DNA from: Sinonovacula constricta | Taxonomy: Eukaryota; Mollusca; Bivalvia; Cardiida; Solecurtidae | DNA length: 64,000 bases | Assembly (NCBI GenBank): GCA_007844125.1 | Contig: CM017567.1 | Coordinates: 44,235,013 to 44,299,012 of the forward strand | Direction: 5' to 3' | In this document: piece by piece, positions 36,871 to 47,698 of the stretch | Layout: each line of letters begins with the position of its first letter | Numbering within the stretch: position 1 is the first letter of the stretch | Notes under the pieces: model-generated | Told to the model about the DNA's origin: nothing | Seen by the model: only the letters and a program-made list of their open reading frames with translations | The model's database searches: none | Made by a program: the position numbers and the translations under genes

Positions 36871-38299
36871 GAGTTGATATCATTGCTTTTCATTTATCTC
36901 AATGATTAGGCATTAATATTCAATTTACGCCTTCTTTCATTTACATTTTATCTGACATTGTGTGTGTTGTTGTTTTTTCTATCACGCTTTGTAGTCATTT
37001 TCAACTTTTTGTAGGGTTTTAGTTGACTTCTCTCAAATTTTGTAAATGACGTCACCTAGTAAGCCAATGACACATAATATGATCTTGATATCTGCTCGAT
37101 AAGTGTCAACTCTAATAAACCAATATTCTTTATTTCATCCATTCGTTCTGCTACACGTTCAACTGACAATGATATCATAGTCATTTGTTAAGAAAATTTA
37201 ATGTTAACATTTACAATCTGTATAAAGCAGGCGGGACGACTAAACAAACAACCCCCTGATGGACAGAAACAGTCGAACTTGACCTGTGAACACCGTTTTG
37301 TTTACACGTGTTTAAATATTGCGAGGTTCTATTTACTAAAATGTTTACCTTGTATGTGGGTTTATTTGATTGCGTGTTTATTATGTTGGTGTGTTTTACG
37401 TATTTGGCAATTGTGCTAGGCGAGGCTAAAGATGTCACTTGCTAGAAAGCGGCACTATCATTCAAAATGTTAACCTGCACTGGTAGTGTTGTCGATGACG
37501 GAAATACAATGCTGGGTTATTCTTATTGTGACAGCCTTCAACAAGCCAGTATGTCTCAAGATGCAATCTGCTGTTGAGCACTTGACAATGCAGGGCGTCT
37601 TCCAATCCTACATCATTAAAATTCAAGTTGTAAGCAAATAATAACGTAAAGATAAACATTGTCAACATTAAGAGATATTCAGTATGAATTTCACCCTTAT
37701 CCGGCCACACAATAATAGACCGTCGATAGTTTATTACCGTTACCAAAAGTACAATGGCCCTGGATTTGTTATTCTACATGTGTATGATCATCAGAGTATA
37801 ACCCACCCACTCCATGAGACTTACTTGGTATCGAAAATAGGCCAGCATTCATTTTAAATAGGGAAATCATAAAACTATGGTGTCTCCTGATGACCCGCTT
37901 TCCCCGGACAGTATGCCTACAAAATCAGTCTCTTTGTCGGGCATTTGCCGACGAAGCTTGCTGTAAAGCTAACAATACCTTGAAATATCACGCCAAATTA
38001 ATTTCGTACAAACGATACTTATAAGCATACAACGCTTATGGTTTCTATTGAATATTATGTGCATCTCTTCTTCGATGCTGTCTTAACTCCTTTTGATCTA
38101 CTTTCCCTTGCTGACGCAATGTCAGACCGGTTCTTATTAGTAGAAACTTCCATTATTATCATATACTCATTAAAATAATATGCGCATCACTTACCTAACG
38201 ACCTATACACACAGTGTGCACAAATATGTCTGATTTGTATCGGCTTAAACATCTGTAGGCCATGTTGCTTTTTCGAAAAGTGTAGTAAAAAAACTATGC
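36871..38299. other. Single-copy-looking spacer with a weak minus-strand frame
   Basis: The only frame of note is on the minus strand at 37462-37746 (94 codons), with one hydrophobic stretch (YLLMLTMFIFTLLFAYNLNF) and a cysteine/histidine-containing tail. It has no recognisable domain. It could be an exon of the same transcript as the block at 36612-36870, since the orientation agrees, but no clean pair of splice sites was found. The frames at 37201-37438 overlap on opposite strands and are not supported. Confidence 0.3.
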
Positions 38300-39545
38300 A
38301 GGTAAATTGTACAACATTGCAACTTTACAATTAAGCAGGTATAAAATATACGGATTTATGTCATAATTAAATTAAATTGTAAATTTTGTTTACTTTATTT
38401 TCATATTGTTTAAAAGGATCTTAAGCATTTAAATAAATGTTTCCACGTGTAGATAAAGGTTTGTGGTCATTTTGAATGAAAGATGTTTATGCTACACATT
38501 CATATCCTTACAGACTAAGTGATATAGAGGATCTGACATGAGTTGATATTTAATCAAAACATTTGCGTGACCCAGAAAGTTTACAAAGCGGTTAGTGTGA
38601 AGGTCACTTTTCAAATTTAATTCTCATCGCTGTCATTGTCGACTATGGAAAAATCTTTTTCATTTCTTATGTAGTGGACTTGCAGACCCGTCTGCAGAAT
38701 TTACATTTGATTTTGTGATAGGCGGCTGAATGTTAATATTGAAGTTTTCACCCAAAGAAACGTTTCCTGCGAAGATGCTGTTAAAGCCACCGTGGACGGT
38801 TATGTTTGAGTTCTTTGTGGCGGAATTGAAGTTTCCATCGCGTTGTGGACGTTCGTGTCTTGATTCACATGCTGGTGAGAACAGTTAGACTATGTGAGGA
38901 TGTTCGTTTTCATGTTGTGTTGATTATCGCTAACATGGGCGGCAGTTATTAATTGGTTGAATGTTGCGGTGTCTTGTTACCTGCATAATCTGATTTGCCG
39001 GGATGTTATTTCGGACAGTTTTTGAACTAAATGTTTCCGGGTGCTGTGGTTAGTCAGACGTCTTTCGGAGGCAAGTCCAGAAGTCTTAGCTATACGCTTC
39101 ATGATGGTGGCAAGTTTATACCAATTATCAGTCATGACATTTGAACCGACGAAGAAAGAGCTGTCATTGTCTTCCAGTTTGTTTACAAACTCGGTGGATG
39201 AATACCAAATAGTCACGCGAAAATGCTAGCCAATCAAATTGCAAGAAAAGCTGTATAACACTAGTATAAAAAATATTACATGGGTATATTGAATGGAAAA
39301 CAAGGTTAATTATGTGATAAATTTATTTAGTGAAATAGAATTGAGCTACAAATATAAAAGGTGTCAGGATAAGTGAATTAGGCATTTCCCCGCTTTCTTA
39401 AAAAATGAGGTTAATTATTTTCTTGCCTCTATCTTTAAGAATTTAAGATTGTACGAACTATTACCGTTCATACGTTTAACTATTTAATATATTTATCACA
39501 TTCACTTCATATTGACGTTTGATATTGTATTATTCTCTTTAAGTT
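38300..39545 (+). repeat. Paralogous block, copy 2 of second pair (matches 32160-32575)
   Basis: The left arm (38300-38525) and right arm (39360-39545) match the continuous copy at 32160-32575 in order and orientation, for example ttaagcatttaaa, tacacattcatatccttaca and cacattcacttcatattg. The roughly 0.8-kb middle part is absent from copy 1 and contains the recombinase relic, consistent with an insertion after duplication. Exact breakpoints cannot be fixed by eye. Confidence 0.62.
38617..39229 (-). pseudogene. Decayed tyrosine recombinase (Crypton/DUF3504-like), C-terminal part
   Basis: The minus-strand frame from 39216 contains WYKLATIMKRIAKTSGL and LTNHSTRKHLVQKL, where HSTR fits the HxxR box of tyrosine recombinases. 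Just after the QKL segment the reading frame shifts. In another frame the expected continuation is clear: IPANQIMQVTRHRN then IQPINNC, where the family normally has a G-H dipeptide and a catalytic tyrosine. Here G is R and the tyrosine position is cysteine. After in-frame stops, a family-like tail (FAGNVSLGENFNINI) and an acidic end (DNDSDEN, stop at 38617-38619) can still be read. Frameshifts, stops and the lost tyrosine make it non-functional. The family assignment comes from motif memory, not a search. The N-terminal part is missing. Confidence 0.62.
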
Positions 39546-40927
39546 CATACTGTATAGTCTTTACAGATCTTCTTACAACAAAAATCTAATAACACATGAA
39601 AGACTACCTTGTATATGTCCCTTCCATGCGAGTGCAAGCTGTTAAATGGTTAAATATGTATTTTATAATATTTTATAATCAAATATGGCTTATTCTTTTC
39701 CACCAACATCAAACGAAAGCAAGATTGTCCTGTCTTTATTGTAGTGTCCCAGGATATGTCCCAACTTTCTAAGTTGTTTTTTAATATAAACTCTTTGAGT
39801 GTGTCTTTTGTTAGTTTAATAAAATGTCATTTTGACGCTTTTCTTGGTATTACCAAGAATTAATGTCTTTTCGCAACATCCCATTACAATCTTACTGTGT
39901 TTTTCTGATTTGTCACTTAGCAAAAATGATCAATAAACACTTGTTCAATCCACTTATGGACAACGCCTTTGCATTGTTAGGAAATCTGTCCGATATTTTT
40001 CTTATGGAATAGCAAAGACCATAGTTATTAACATAGCATACATGTCGTTTATTTTGGAACAATTTTATTATATTTATCCAATTTTATCGTCTGATCTTGA
40101 ACGTTTTTACTTTTTGTTAACCTAACCGGAACAGGAAATCAGACACATAGAAGGAACATTTTATTTGCTGCCTGATGAATATTAACTTCTTAAATGAAGC
40201 TCTATCTTTTCCTTGTTATGCTTAAATTTTCTAACTTATTGAAAATCTTTGCTATGGGCCCATTTCAATGTATTTTTAGTTACAATTAAGTTGTGATAAT
40301 GAGTCAAATAAAATATTAACAGAATATTGCTTAAACTTTGGTCTTGAGGAAAAAAAGTTACGATTTTATGTAAAATATGATTCGATTATGAACATCTTTT
40401 AATGCAATCTACATTTTTGCTTTATACAAATATAATTAATAGACTTTTATGAGAAATTAATTAAGACCATAAAGTCTACAGCTGCTTAAGTGTTAAAGTG
40501 CTCACTGGTACTAATGAACTGTATACTTTAAATATTGTATATTTTAAAAGAATGTGACTTTGCAATGAAAATACCATTTTTAATAATACATTTAGCTCAT
40601 CATAACGATCTATGAATATTCATTAGGCTAATTTATATAATTATTAATTTCAATCATGGCTTAGTGAAAGTCCTCAACAATGTCTTGGTCTAAAACTAAT
40701 TTACTTTGCTTTGGAAAGTTATAAGCTAGTTTTCAATCTTATTTAAGTACTTATATGTAATGAGGACTCTATTAAACTGTTCAAACAACTCATTTTGTTT
40801 ACATATGTCTTTTTTATAAAAGGAATTCTAATAAACTTAACAAATAAAGTCTGTTTGTAGATTCTAATTAATATTTATAAATATATTTCAATCTTATTGA
40901 ATGTATTAAAATTTCTTTAGCAAAATT
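39546..40927. other. AT-rich spacer
   Basis: No frame, tandem repeat or clear element recognised. Composition is strongly A+T rich with scattered t- and a-runs. Confidence 0.5.
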
Positions 40928-41164
40928 ATGATGGAATTAAATTTTAAAACATCAGAAAATTCGGACAATGGACCAGTTCATGTGAAATTTAAGCCAGCAG
41001 GTTTTCATAACACCTTTTGTAAGAGATACCTACGTGTAAGCAAAACAACAACCACTTGTATTGCTTTAGCAGAGTGTGGGCGCTTGCCGTTATGTGTTAC
41101 ATCAATGACAAAGTGTACATGTTCCTGCTGGGTTGAGTTTCATTGTCCTCAAGACTTTAATTAA
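40928..41164 (+). pseudogene. Fragment of a non-LTR retrotransposon reverse-transcriptase C-terminal region
   Basis: The 78-codon frame contains FCKRYLRVSKTTTT followed by ALAECGRLPLCVTSM. This has the arrangement of the segment just after the RT domain in many invertebrate LINEs; the intact LINE in this same window has HIKFLKQILSVSQKTCNNS then VYGELGRFPLLTIRK at the equivalent place. The surrounding EN and RT domains are missing, so it is a short relic of a different LINE copy. The frame terminates 60 bp before the SINE. Confidence 0.45.
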
Positions 41165-41219
41165 ACTAATCTCCTCCTCTGAAATACTATCGGTGTCTTG
41201 GTCCTCTTCTTCCAGCACC

Positions 41220-41500
41220 GGCCGCAATAGCTCAGGTGGTAGAGCGTCGGCTTGCGGATCGGGAGGTCGTGGGTTCGAACCCCGGCCATGTCAAACCAAA
41301 GACTTTAAAGTTGGTAGTAGTGGCTTCCCTCCTAACGCTCGGGGCTAAGGGGACAGCATTACGCCTGACTCGTCGGTGTCAGTATAATGGACCGGCCGGG
41401 TACAGTCCCTGGGAACCTCAAAAGGGCCCCTGTGCTATAATGATAGAAATGTCGCTGCGCAGTATCGGCAAAAATGCCGGCTAATCCCATCCATCCCCTC
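41220..41500 (+). mobile_element. tRNA-derived SINE
   Basis: The head looks like a tRNA gene: an A-box-like tagctcaggtggtagagc (about 41228-41245) and a B-box-like gggttcgaacccc (about 41271-41283), the two RNA polymerase III promoter elements, at normal spacing. The acceptor arms do not pair well, so it is not a functional tRNA gene. About 200 bp of unrelated body follows, ending in a c/t-rich simple tail (catccatcccctctccatcc). Open frames over this segment are incidental. Its SINE family (for example V-domain or Meta-SINE type) cannot be settled without comparison. Confidence 0.75.
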
Positions 41501-42660
41501 TCCATCCATCTCCCATCCTAATGGCTTTCCTTCAGCTACACTCAATATTCCTATCATGTAAGCTAAACAAAAGAAATCCCAGCTAGAATGGTATTTATTA
41601 TATAGAAGTATTTAATCTGTACAAGTTCAGTGTGCTATTTACTTAGTTGAACACTTTAATAAAACATATGTTCAGTAAAGTTAATCTAAAACCTATCACA
41701 TTCTCAATGTACTTATTGTAGAAATAAATATTTATGCCTGCATGTAAGCAATAATTGCTCAGGTGTCTAATTAATTTCGTCTAATTTACAGATTTCAAAT
41801 TTTGTTACCAAGTTATTTTTATTAAAATGTTTTATGAAATTAATTAATGCATGTAAGAACAATGTAAGATTGTAATTTATTTAAAATTCTACCTTCAGAA
41901 TAAAAAATATCAAATCAGAGGGTACAATATCTAAGACGTTTTTTTTCGGGTTTTTGTTGTTGTTTTGTTGTTGTTCTCTTTGGGGTGGGGTGGGGGGGGG
42001 GTGTTGTTGTTTGTAATAGTCAAACGCGTATGAAGTAAATACTAGACAAATAACCTGAAAAGAGGACAACCTGAAATCAAAAGCTGAAAAGCAAAGAACC
42101 TGAAATCAAAATCTAATTCAATAAAAAGTTCGTCACTTCTTCATAAATGACCAATTATTAACTGTTTATTAAGCTACATAAAGTTTAATGAAGTAACGGT
42201 ATGTTCATGTCTAAATAATGAGATGTGATAATTTTATTTAATTACTAATTCAATGAAGTCCAAACTTATATTCTTAATACAAAGATAATAATGTCAAACA
42301 CAAATCAAGAAAGTTCAAGCCAAATTGTTGCTCTCTAAAAAGCAAGAAATTCTAAATCCGAACACAAAAGGTAAACAACTGATTTTCCTTTAACACTAAA
42401 CCAAAGATGTAATAATAATAATCTAATCTTTTCAAAGTATGTTCAGACAATTCTCAGATTATTTGGTAGAATATGTACTAACTGTAGAACAAATTTGTTC
42501 TGGGTTAGAAAAATTTGTAGCTCCTGATCAATTATAAAAAATACGCAGGCTCTAATGAGTGTAATCAGACACAAAGATTTATAAATGTAATCAAGTCTTT
42601 ACACTGATATTGTTTTTTACTCAAAAGTATTTTAGCATTTACACTGTAAAGATCAATCCA
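41501..42660. other. AT-rich spacer with a G-rich/TTG-rich patch
   Basis: No gene is supported. At about 41940-42015 a low-complexity patch contains (ttg)n words and tggggtggggtggggggggg, a potential G-quadruplex pattern. The remainder is ordinary AT-rich DNA. Confidence 0.5.
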
Positions 42661-42674
42661 TAAGGTACTGTTTC

Positions 42675-43492
42675 TACAGAGGAATTGCTGGTTCTACATA
42701 AACTGTGGTTCTATTAAACTGGTACTGGTTCTACACAAACTGTGGTTCTATTTAACTGGTACTGGTTCTACATAAACTGTGGTTCTATTAAACTGGTACT
42801 GGTTCTACAGAGGAATTGCTGGTTCTACATAAACTGTGGTTCTATTAAACTGGTACTGGTTCTACATAAACTGTGGTTCTATTAAACTGGTACTGGTTCT
42901 ACAGAGGAATTGCTGGTTCTACATAAACTGTGGTTCTATTAAACTGGTACTGGTTCTACATAAACTGTGGTTCTATTAAACTGGTACTAGCTCTACAGAG
43001 GAATTGCTGGTTCTACATAAACTGTGGTTCTATTAAACTGGTACTGGTTCTACAGAGGAATTGCTGGTTCTACATAAACTGTGGTTCTATTAAACTGGTA
43101 CTGGTTCTACAGAGAAATTGCTGGTTCTACATAAACTGTGGTTCTATTAAACTGGTACTGGTTCTACATAAACTGTGGTTCTATTAAACTGGTACTGGTT
43201 CTACATAAACTGTGGTTCTATTAAACTGGTACTAGCTCTACAGAGGAATTGCTGGTTCTACATAAACTGTGGTTCTATTAAACTGGTACTGGTTCTACAG
43301 AGAAATTGCTGGTTCTACATAAACTGTGGTTCTATTAAACTGGTACTGGTTCTACATAAACTGTGGTTCTATTAAACTGGTACTAGTTCTACAGAGGAAT
43401 TGCTGGTTCTACATAAACTGTGGTTCTATTAAACTGGTACTGGTTCTACATAAACTGTGGTTCTATTAAACTGGTACTGGTTCTACAGAGGA
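42675..43492. repeat. Two-letter composite array H (37-bp A units and 20-bp B units)
   Basis: The array is built from two words that share their first nine bases: A (37 bp: ggttctacataaactgtggt then tctattaaactggtact) and B (20 bp: ggttctacagaggaattgct). Reading left to right gives B AAA B AA B AA B A B A B AAA B A B AA B AA and a final partial B that runs into gacaccgatcc. Neither word is found elsewhere in the window. Frames of the MVLLNWYWFY type are repeat translations. Confidence 0.93.
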
Positions 43493-43957
43493 CACCGATC
43501 CGTTATGGAATGATGGGTAATGAGGACTGGCTATTAAGAAGACGTTATCCTTAATTACTATATCAGAGGCATACATGAAATGAGATACCTGAAAACAAAT
43601 AACAGCTGAAAGAAAATATATCTGAATAAATTGTTCAAGATTCACCACCACAGAGATTTGATTAAGACCGTTAGTTTACAAACCGTCAAATCCTGCAAAA
43701 TACAATAAAATGGGGATACGGACAAAAGCCCCTGAGGACAGAAGCCCCTGGGTCAAAAAATGTCAAGGTGGACAAAAGCCCCTGGGTAAATTTTACAGCT
43801 AGGACAAAAGCCCCTGGATGAAATTTACATTTAGGACAAAACCCCCTGAATGAATTTTACAACTAGGACAAAAAACCCTGAATGAATTTTACAACTAGGA
43901 CAAAAGCCCCTGAATGAATTTTACAACTAGGACAAAAACCCTGGATGAATGTTACGG

Positions 43958-44242
43958 ATCGGGTACCCAGCACGCGGCAAAACACGGCCAATTGTAGTAA
44001 AGCTAAACTCTGACTCGAAAAATATCATAAAAAATTCACTAAAAAAAGTTGACTTGAAAAAATCCCAGTACAATGTTGCCGATCAATATCCCCCTGAAGT
44101 TAAAGACAGGCGCAAGATTCTCATTCCAGTCATGATTGAGGCACGAAGACAAGGCAAGCGTGCCGTTTTGGTCCGGGACAAACTGTATATTAACAATGTT
44201 CTCTATAGCCCGGAGAGCGTCCCATCCGCCAGTCAAAGTTAG
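43958..44242 (+). CDS. LINE ORF1 protein, C-terminal fragment
   Basis: About 94 codons remain. The sequence includes GKTRPIVVKLNSDS, then YPPEVKDRRKILIPVMIEAR and KLYINNVLYSPE, the pattern of the C-terminal RNA-binding domain of LINE ORF1 proteins (similar to the L1 ORF1p C-terminal domain), which act as nucleic-acid chaperones in the retrotransposon RNP. The ATG at 43949 lies in the flanking 32-bp repeat and is accidental; the true start is lost with the 5' truncation. The frame ends at TAG (44240-44242). Remarkably, ORF2 continues in the same frame right after this stop. It is a fragment, and its own function in this copy is doubtful. Confidence 0.72.
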   Translation: MGYPARGKTRPIVVKLNSDSKNIIKNSLKKVDLKKSQYNVADQYPPEVKDRRKILIPVMIEARRQGKRAVLVRDKLYINNVLYSPESVPSASQS

Positions 44243-47200
44243 GCAGCACGAGAAAAGTGTGACTTTTCCGTACTCTCGTGGAACGTCAATGGTCTGAAGT
44301 CGAGCTTATCTGACAATGACTTTAGTCAGTTTGTAACACGCTTTGACTTAGTTTTTTGTTGTGAAACTTGGGAAAAATCCTATGATAACTTTCATATCCC
44401 TGGCTTCCATAAAATATCTGTTCCACGTCCTCAAAGTCTTTTAATTAATACCAGGCGTGGACATGGTGGAATATGTTTGTTTTATAAATCGTGTCTTAAC
44501 AATTGTTTTGAAGTTGTGAAGGTTGATATGTCCGGATTTATTTGGATAAAATTCCCGAATCATTATCTTAACACCTCTAAAGACTTGTACATGTGTTTTT
44601 GTTACATACCACCTGCAAATAGTCCGTATTTTAATACACATTCAATTTGTTACTTCGAACAGTTAGAGAATGACGTAAGATTTTTTAATAACATAGGCTT
44701 TATCTGCGTCATTGGAGATCTAAACGCTAGATGTGGCCTAAAATCTGATGTTATAATAGGCCCAGAAAAGCTTGATAGATTTATTTGTCAAATCGATAAC
44801 CAAACATTCACGAATTCTAGCTTACCTCAACGAAGCTGTATGGATAAAACTGTTAACTCACATGGTCACGCTCTGATTAATTTGTGTTTGTCTAGCGGGC
44901 TTCGTATTGTCAATGGACGTATTGGAAATGACCATGGTATAGGCAATTACACATTTATGTCTGATCTAGGTAACAGTGTAATTGATTATGTATTATGCAC
45001 AGAAGAGTTATTTCCCTTTATAAGTAAATTTGTAGTGCATGATTTGCACGTAGTGTCGTCGCATGCATCAATTCAAATAGATTTATCCGTTGAATTTGAT
45101 ATTCCAAATAATAATAAAAATGATAATTGTACATATGTAGATAAGTTAATATATGATCAGAGCAAAAGAAAAGTATACATAGATGTTGTTAACTGTCAAC
45201 ACGAGTCTTTAAATTCAATAGTCGACCAACTGTGTAACCAAGTAGTTTCACTTGATGATGCCATAGACTCCATAACTACTAAATTATATGATGCAGCATA
45301 TTCTGTTTTTGGCAAGTCGTTCAAGTATTTTCCAGACAAAAGTAAGATTAAGTCAAGAACTTGTAACAATGAATGGTTTAACAGTGAATGTTCTGCTGCA
45401 AGGAGTGGATTTCGTTCTGCTTGTGCTAAATATAAAAGGACTAAGACTGCAACAGACTTGAATGATGTTAAAAGGTTACGCAGAGCCTATAGATGTGTTA
45501 TAAAGGAGGCTAAAGCTGCACTTAATTGTAAACAAAAACGGCATTTACATGAGTTATCAAAATCTGATCCTCAGAAGTTTTGGTCTGAAATTAAGAAAAT
45601 TAAAGGTAGTAAGAATAGAGAATCAAATGTTGCAGCTGATGATTTTCTCATTCATTTTAGACAATTGTTTTCTAATGATAACACTTTTGTAAATGGAGAT
45701 ATAGAGGACGAATTAACTGAGTGCTCTCTCGCTGATATTAATATTGATTCTCTTGACTGTGAGATAAACATAGACGAAGTTAAGTCCGCTATTGGCTCTT
45801 TAAAAAGAGGCAAAAGTGGGGGATTCGATAAGTTGGTTCCTGAATTATTTATTGACTGCATTGATGGTTTGTCTCCTGTTCTTTGTAAATTGTTCAATTA
45901 TATTTTTACAAAAGGTATCTATCCAACAGGGTGGAATAAGGCAATAATTGTTCCAGTTCCCAAAAAAGGAGACCTGAATGATGTTAATAATTATAGAGGA
46001 ATAGCATTAACAAGTATTTTTTCTAAAATATTTTCACAGATCATTAATAAAAGACTGACTGATTGGGCTGATACTCATGAAATTTTAAACGATTTTCAAT
46101 ACGGGTTTAGAAAAAATAGAAGTACTGTCGACTGTGTATTTGTACTTAACGGTATAATCGATAAAGTTGTAGATTATGATAAGCAAAAGTTATTTTGCTG
46201 TTTTATTGATTTTAAAAAAGCCTTTGATTTTGTATATAGGAATGGGATGTTTCTTAAATTGATACGAAGTGGTTGTTCGTCTAAAATGTTACACATACTA
46301 CAATCAATGTATAAAAATGTTAAAAGTTGTGTAAGAGTTAATGGTAACTTCTCCGATTTCTTTGATAGTTTTTCCGGGGTAAAGCAGGGCGAAGTATTAT
46401 CCCCTCTATTGTTTTTGTTCTTTATCAATGATATGTATGAGTTTATGATGTCATCTGCTCATGTAGCCGCATATGACAATGTAAATATCGATGGGATTGA
46501 TTTGTTTTTGTTATTATTTGCCGATGATACTGTTCTCTTTTCAAAAACGGCAGAGGGACTCCAAACTTTGGTAAATGTATTAAATTCATTTTGCAAAATG
46601 TGGGGAATCGAAGTCAACGTACCTAAATCTGCAGTTATGGTTTTTGAGAAAGGATGTCGGACTAGGATTGCTGGTACTGTTTCTATTGTGTACAATAACG
46701 AACTATTTCAAAATGTGAGTGAATTTACGTATTTAGGTGTTACTCTGAAATCGAATTGTTGTTTTTACCAATCACAAAAATACCTGGCTGATAAAGCATT
46801 AAAAGCGACATTCTCTTTAAACTCCTTGTTCGATTTTATGTCTCTAAATACAGTAGATAAGTTAAAATTGTTCGATAGTATGATTCTTCCCATTTTATGT
46901 TATGGGAGTGAAATTTGGGGTTTTCATAAGTCAGGTGACATCGAACGCGTCCACATTAAATTCCTTAAGCAAATTCTGTCAGTCAGCCAAAAAACATGCA
47001 ACAACTCTGTCTATGGTGAACTGGGTAGATTCCCGTTGTTGACTATACGAAAAGTCCGTTTAATTAAGTATTGGTTTAAACTTAACAAATATCCCAATTC
47101 CCTACAGTACAGACTCGCTTTTTTAACTGACAATGAAGGTAATTTCATATTAAAGTGGACAAAAAATATAAAAATGTTGTTTGAAAACCTAGGCTTGTCA

Positions 47201-47698
47201 TATATTTTCAACAACAGATTGTGTAGTAATAACTGTGTTAATCTTGCTGTACAGAGAATACTAGACCAATATGTTCAGTGTTGGTTTAATTCGATTGAAC
47301 ATTCTAGAAAACTAGAAACATTTTGTCTTGTTAAGAATACATTTGGATTTGAGCCCTACATTGATATTATCGATAATAATCAACACCGTATTGCTTATAG
47401 TCGTATTAGATTATCATGCCATAAACTTGCTATTGAAGAAGGTCGTTATAAAAACATAGAAAGATACAATAGAATTTGTAAATTGTGTAATATGAAGGTA
47501 GTGGAAAACGAATACCATTTCGTCTTAGTATGTCCGTTTTTTAGAGATTTAAGAAGTTTATTTCTGCCCTCTTATTTTTGCTCTTTTCCTACAATTCATA
47601 AATTTAAATTATTATTCCAGAGCAGGAAACCATCTTTAATTAAGAACCTTTCTAAATTTATATATCTGTCTTTTTCTAAAAGGGAAACTACACTCTAA
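44243..47698 (+). CDS. LINE ORF2: AP endonuclease, reverse transcriptase and CCHC finger
   Basis: 1151 codons without a stop. The endonuclease domain occupies roughly residues 8-280: SWNVNG (12-17), CCETW with E41, GDLNAR (158-163), IDYVL with D248 and SSHAS with H274, matching the catalytic asparagine, glutamate, aspartate and histidine positions of APE-type nucleases. RT follows (about 540-830): NNYRGIALTSIFSK, QYGFRKNRSTVD, FIDFKKAFD with D656, GVKQGEVLSP, and FADD at 759-762, the metal-binding core. A C-terminal C-X2-C-X9-H-X4-C finger (1079-1097) is present. The first ATG is at 44477, which would delete the essential SWNVNG and CCETW motifs, so I begin the product directly after the ORF1 TAG. 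Protein from this family nicks target DNA and primes cDNA synthesis. The exact clade is unresolved. Confidence 0.92.
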   Translation, partial: AAREKCDFSVLSWNVNGLKSSLSDNDFSQFVTRFDLVFCCETWEKSYDNFHIPGFHKISVPRPQSLLINTRRGHGGICLFYKSCLNNCFEVVKVDMSGFIWIKFPNHYLNTSKDLYMCFCYIPPANSPYFNTHSICYFEQLENDVRFFNNIGFICVIGDLNARCGLKSDVIIGPEKLDRFICQIDNQTFTNSSLPQRSCMDKTVNSHGHALINLCLSSGLRIVNGRIGNDHGIGNYTFMSDLGNSVIDYVLCTEELFPFISKFVVHDLHVVSSHASIQIDLSVEFDIPNNNKNDNCTYVDKLIYDQSKRKVYIDVVNCQHESLNSIVDQLCNQVVSLDDAIDSITTKLYDAAYSVFGKSFKYFPDKSKIKSRTCNNEWFNSECSAARSGFRSACAKYKRTKTATDLNDVKRLRRAYRCVIKEAKAALNCKQKRHLHELSKSDPQKFWSEIKKIKGSKNRESNVAADDFLIHFRQLFSNDNTFVNGDIEDELTECSLADINIDSLDCEINIDEVKSAIGSLKRGKSGGFDKLVPELFIDCIDGLSPVLCKLFNYIFTKGIYPTGWNKAIIVPVPKKGDLNDVNNYRGIALTSIFSKIFSQIINKRLTDWADTHEILNDFQYGFRKNRSTVDCVFVLNGIIDKVVDYDKQKLFCCFIDFKKAFDFVYRNGMFLKLIRSGCSSKMLHILQSMYKNVKSCVRVNGNFSDFFDSFSGVKQGEVLSPLLFLFFINDMYEFMMSSAHVAAYDNVNIDGIDLFLLLFADDTVLFSKTAEGLQTLVNVLNSFCKMWGIEVNVPKSAVMVFEKGCRTRIAGTVSIVYNNELFQNVSEFTYLGVTLKSNCCFYQSQKYLADKALKATFSLNSLFDFMSLNTVDKLKLFDSMILPILCYGSEIWGFHKSGDIERVHIKFLKQILSVSQKTCNNSVYGELGRFPLLTIRKVRLIKYWFKLNKYPNSLQYRLAFLTDNEGNFILKWTKNIKMLFENLGLSYIFNNRLCSNNCVNLAVQRILDQYVQCWFNSIEHSRKLETFCLVKNTFGFEPYIDIIDNNQHRIAYSRIRLSCHKLAIEEGRYKNIERYNRICKLCNMKVVENEYHFVLVCPFFRDLRSLFLPSYFCSFPTIHKFKLLFQSRKPSLIKNLSKFIYLSFSKRETTL

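Noticed and set aside
41220..41295. Functional tRNA gene
   Set aside because: A- and B-box words are present, but acceptor and T-arm pairing is poor, and the sequence continues into a SINE-type body and tail.
45652..47214. Minus-strand frames of 67-84 codons inside the LINE
   Set aside because: They lie opposite the well-supported ORF2 and have no motifs of their own.
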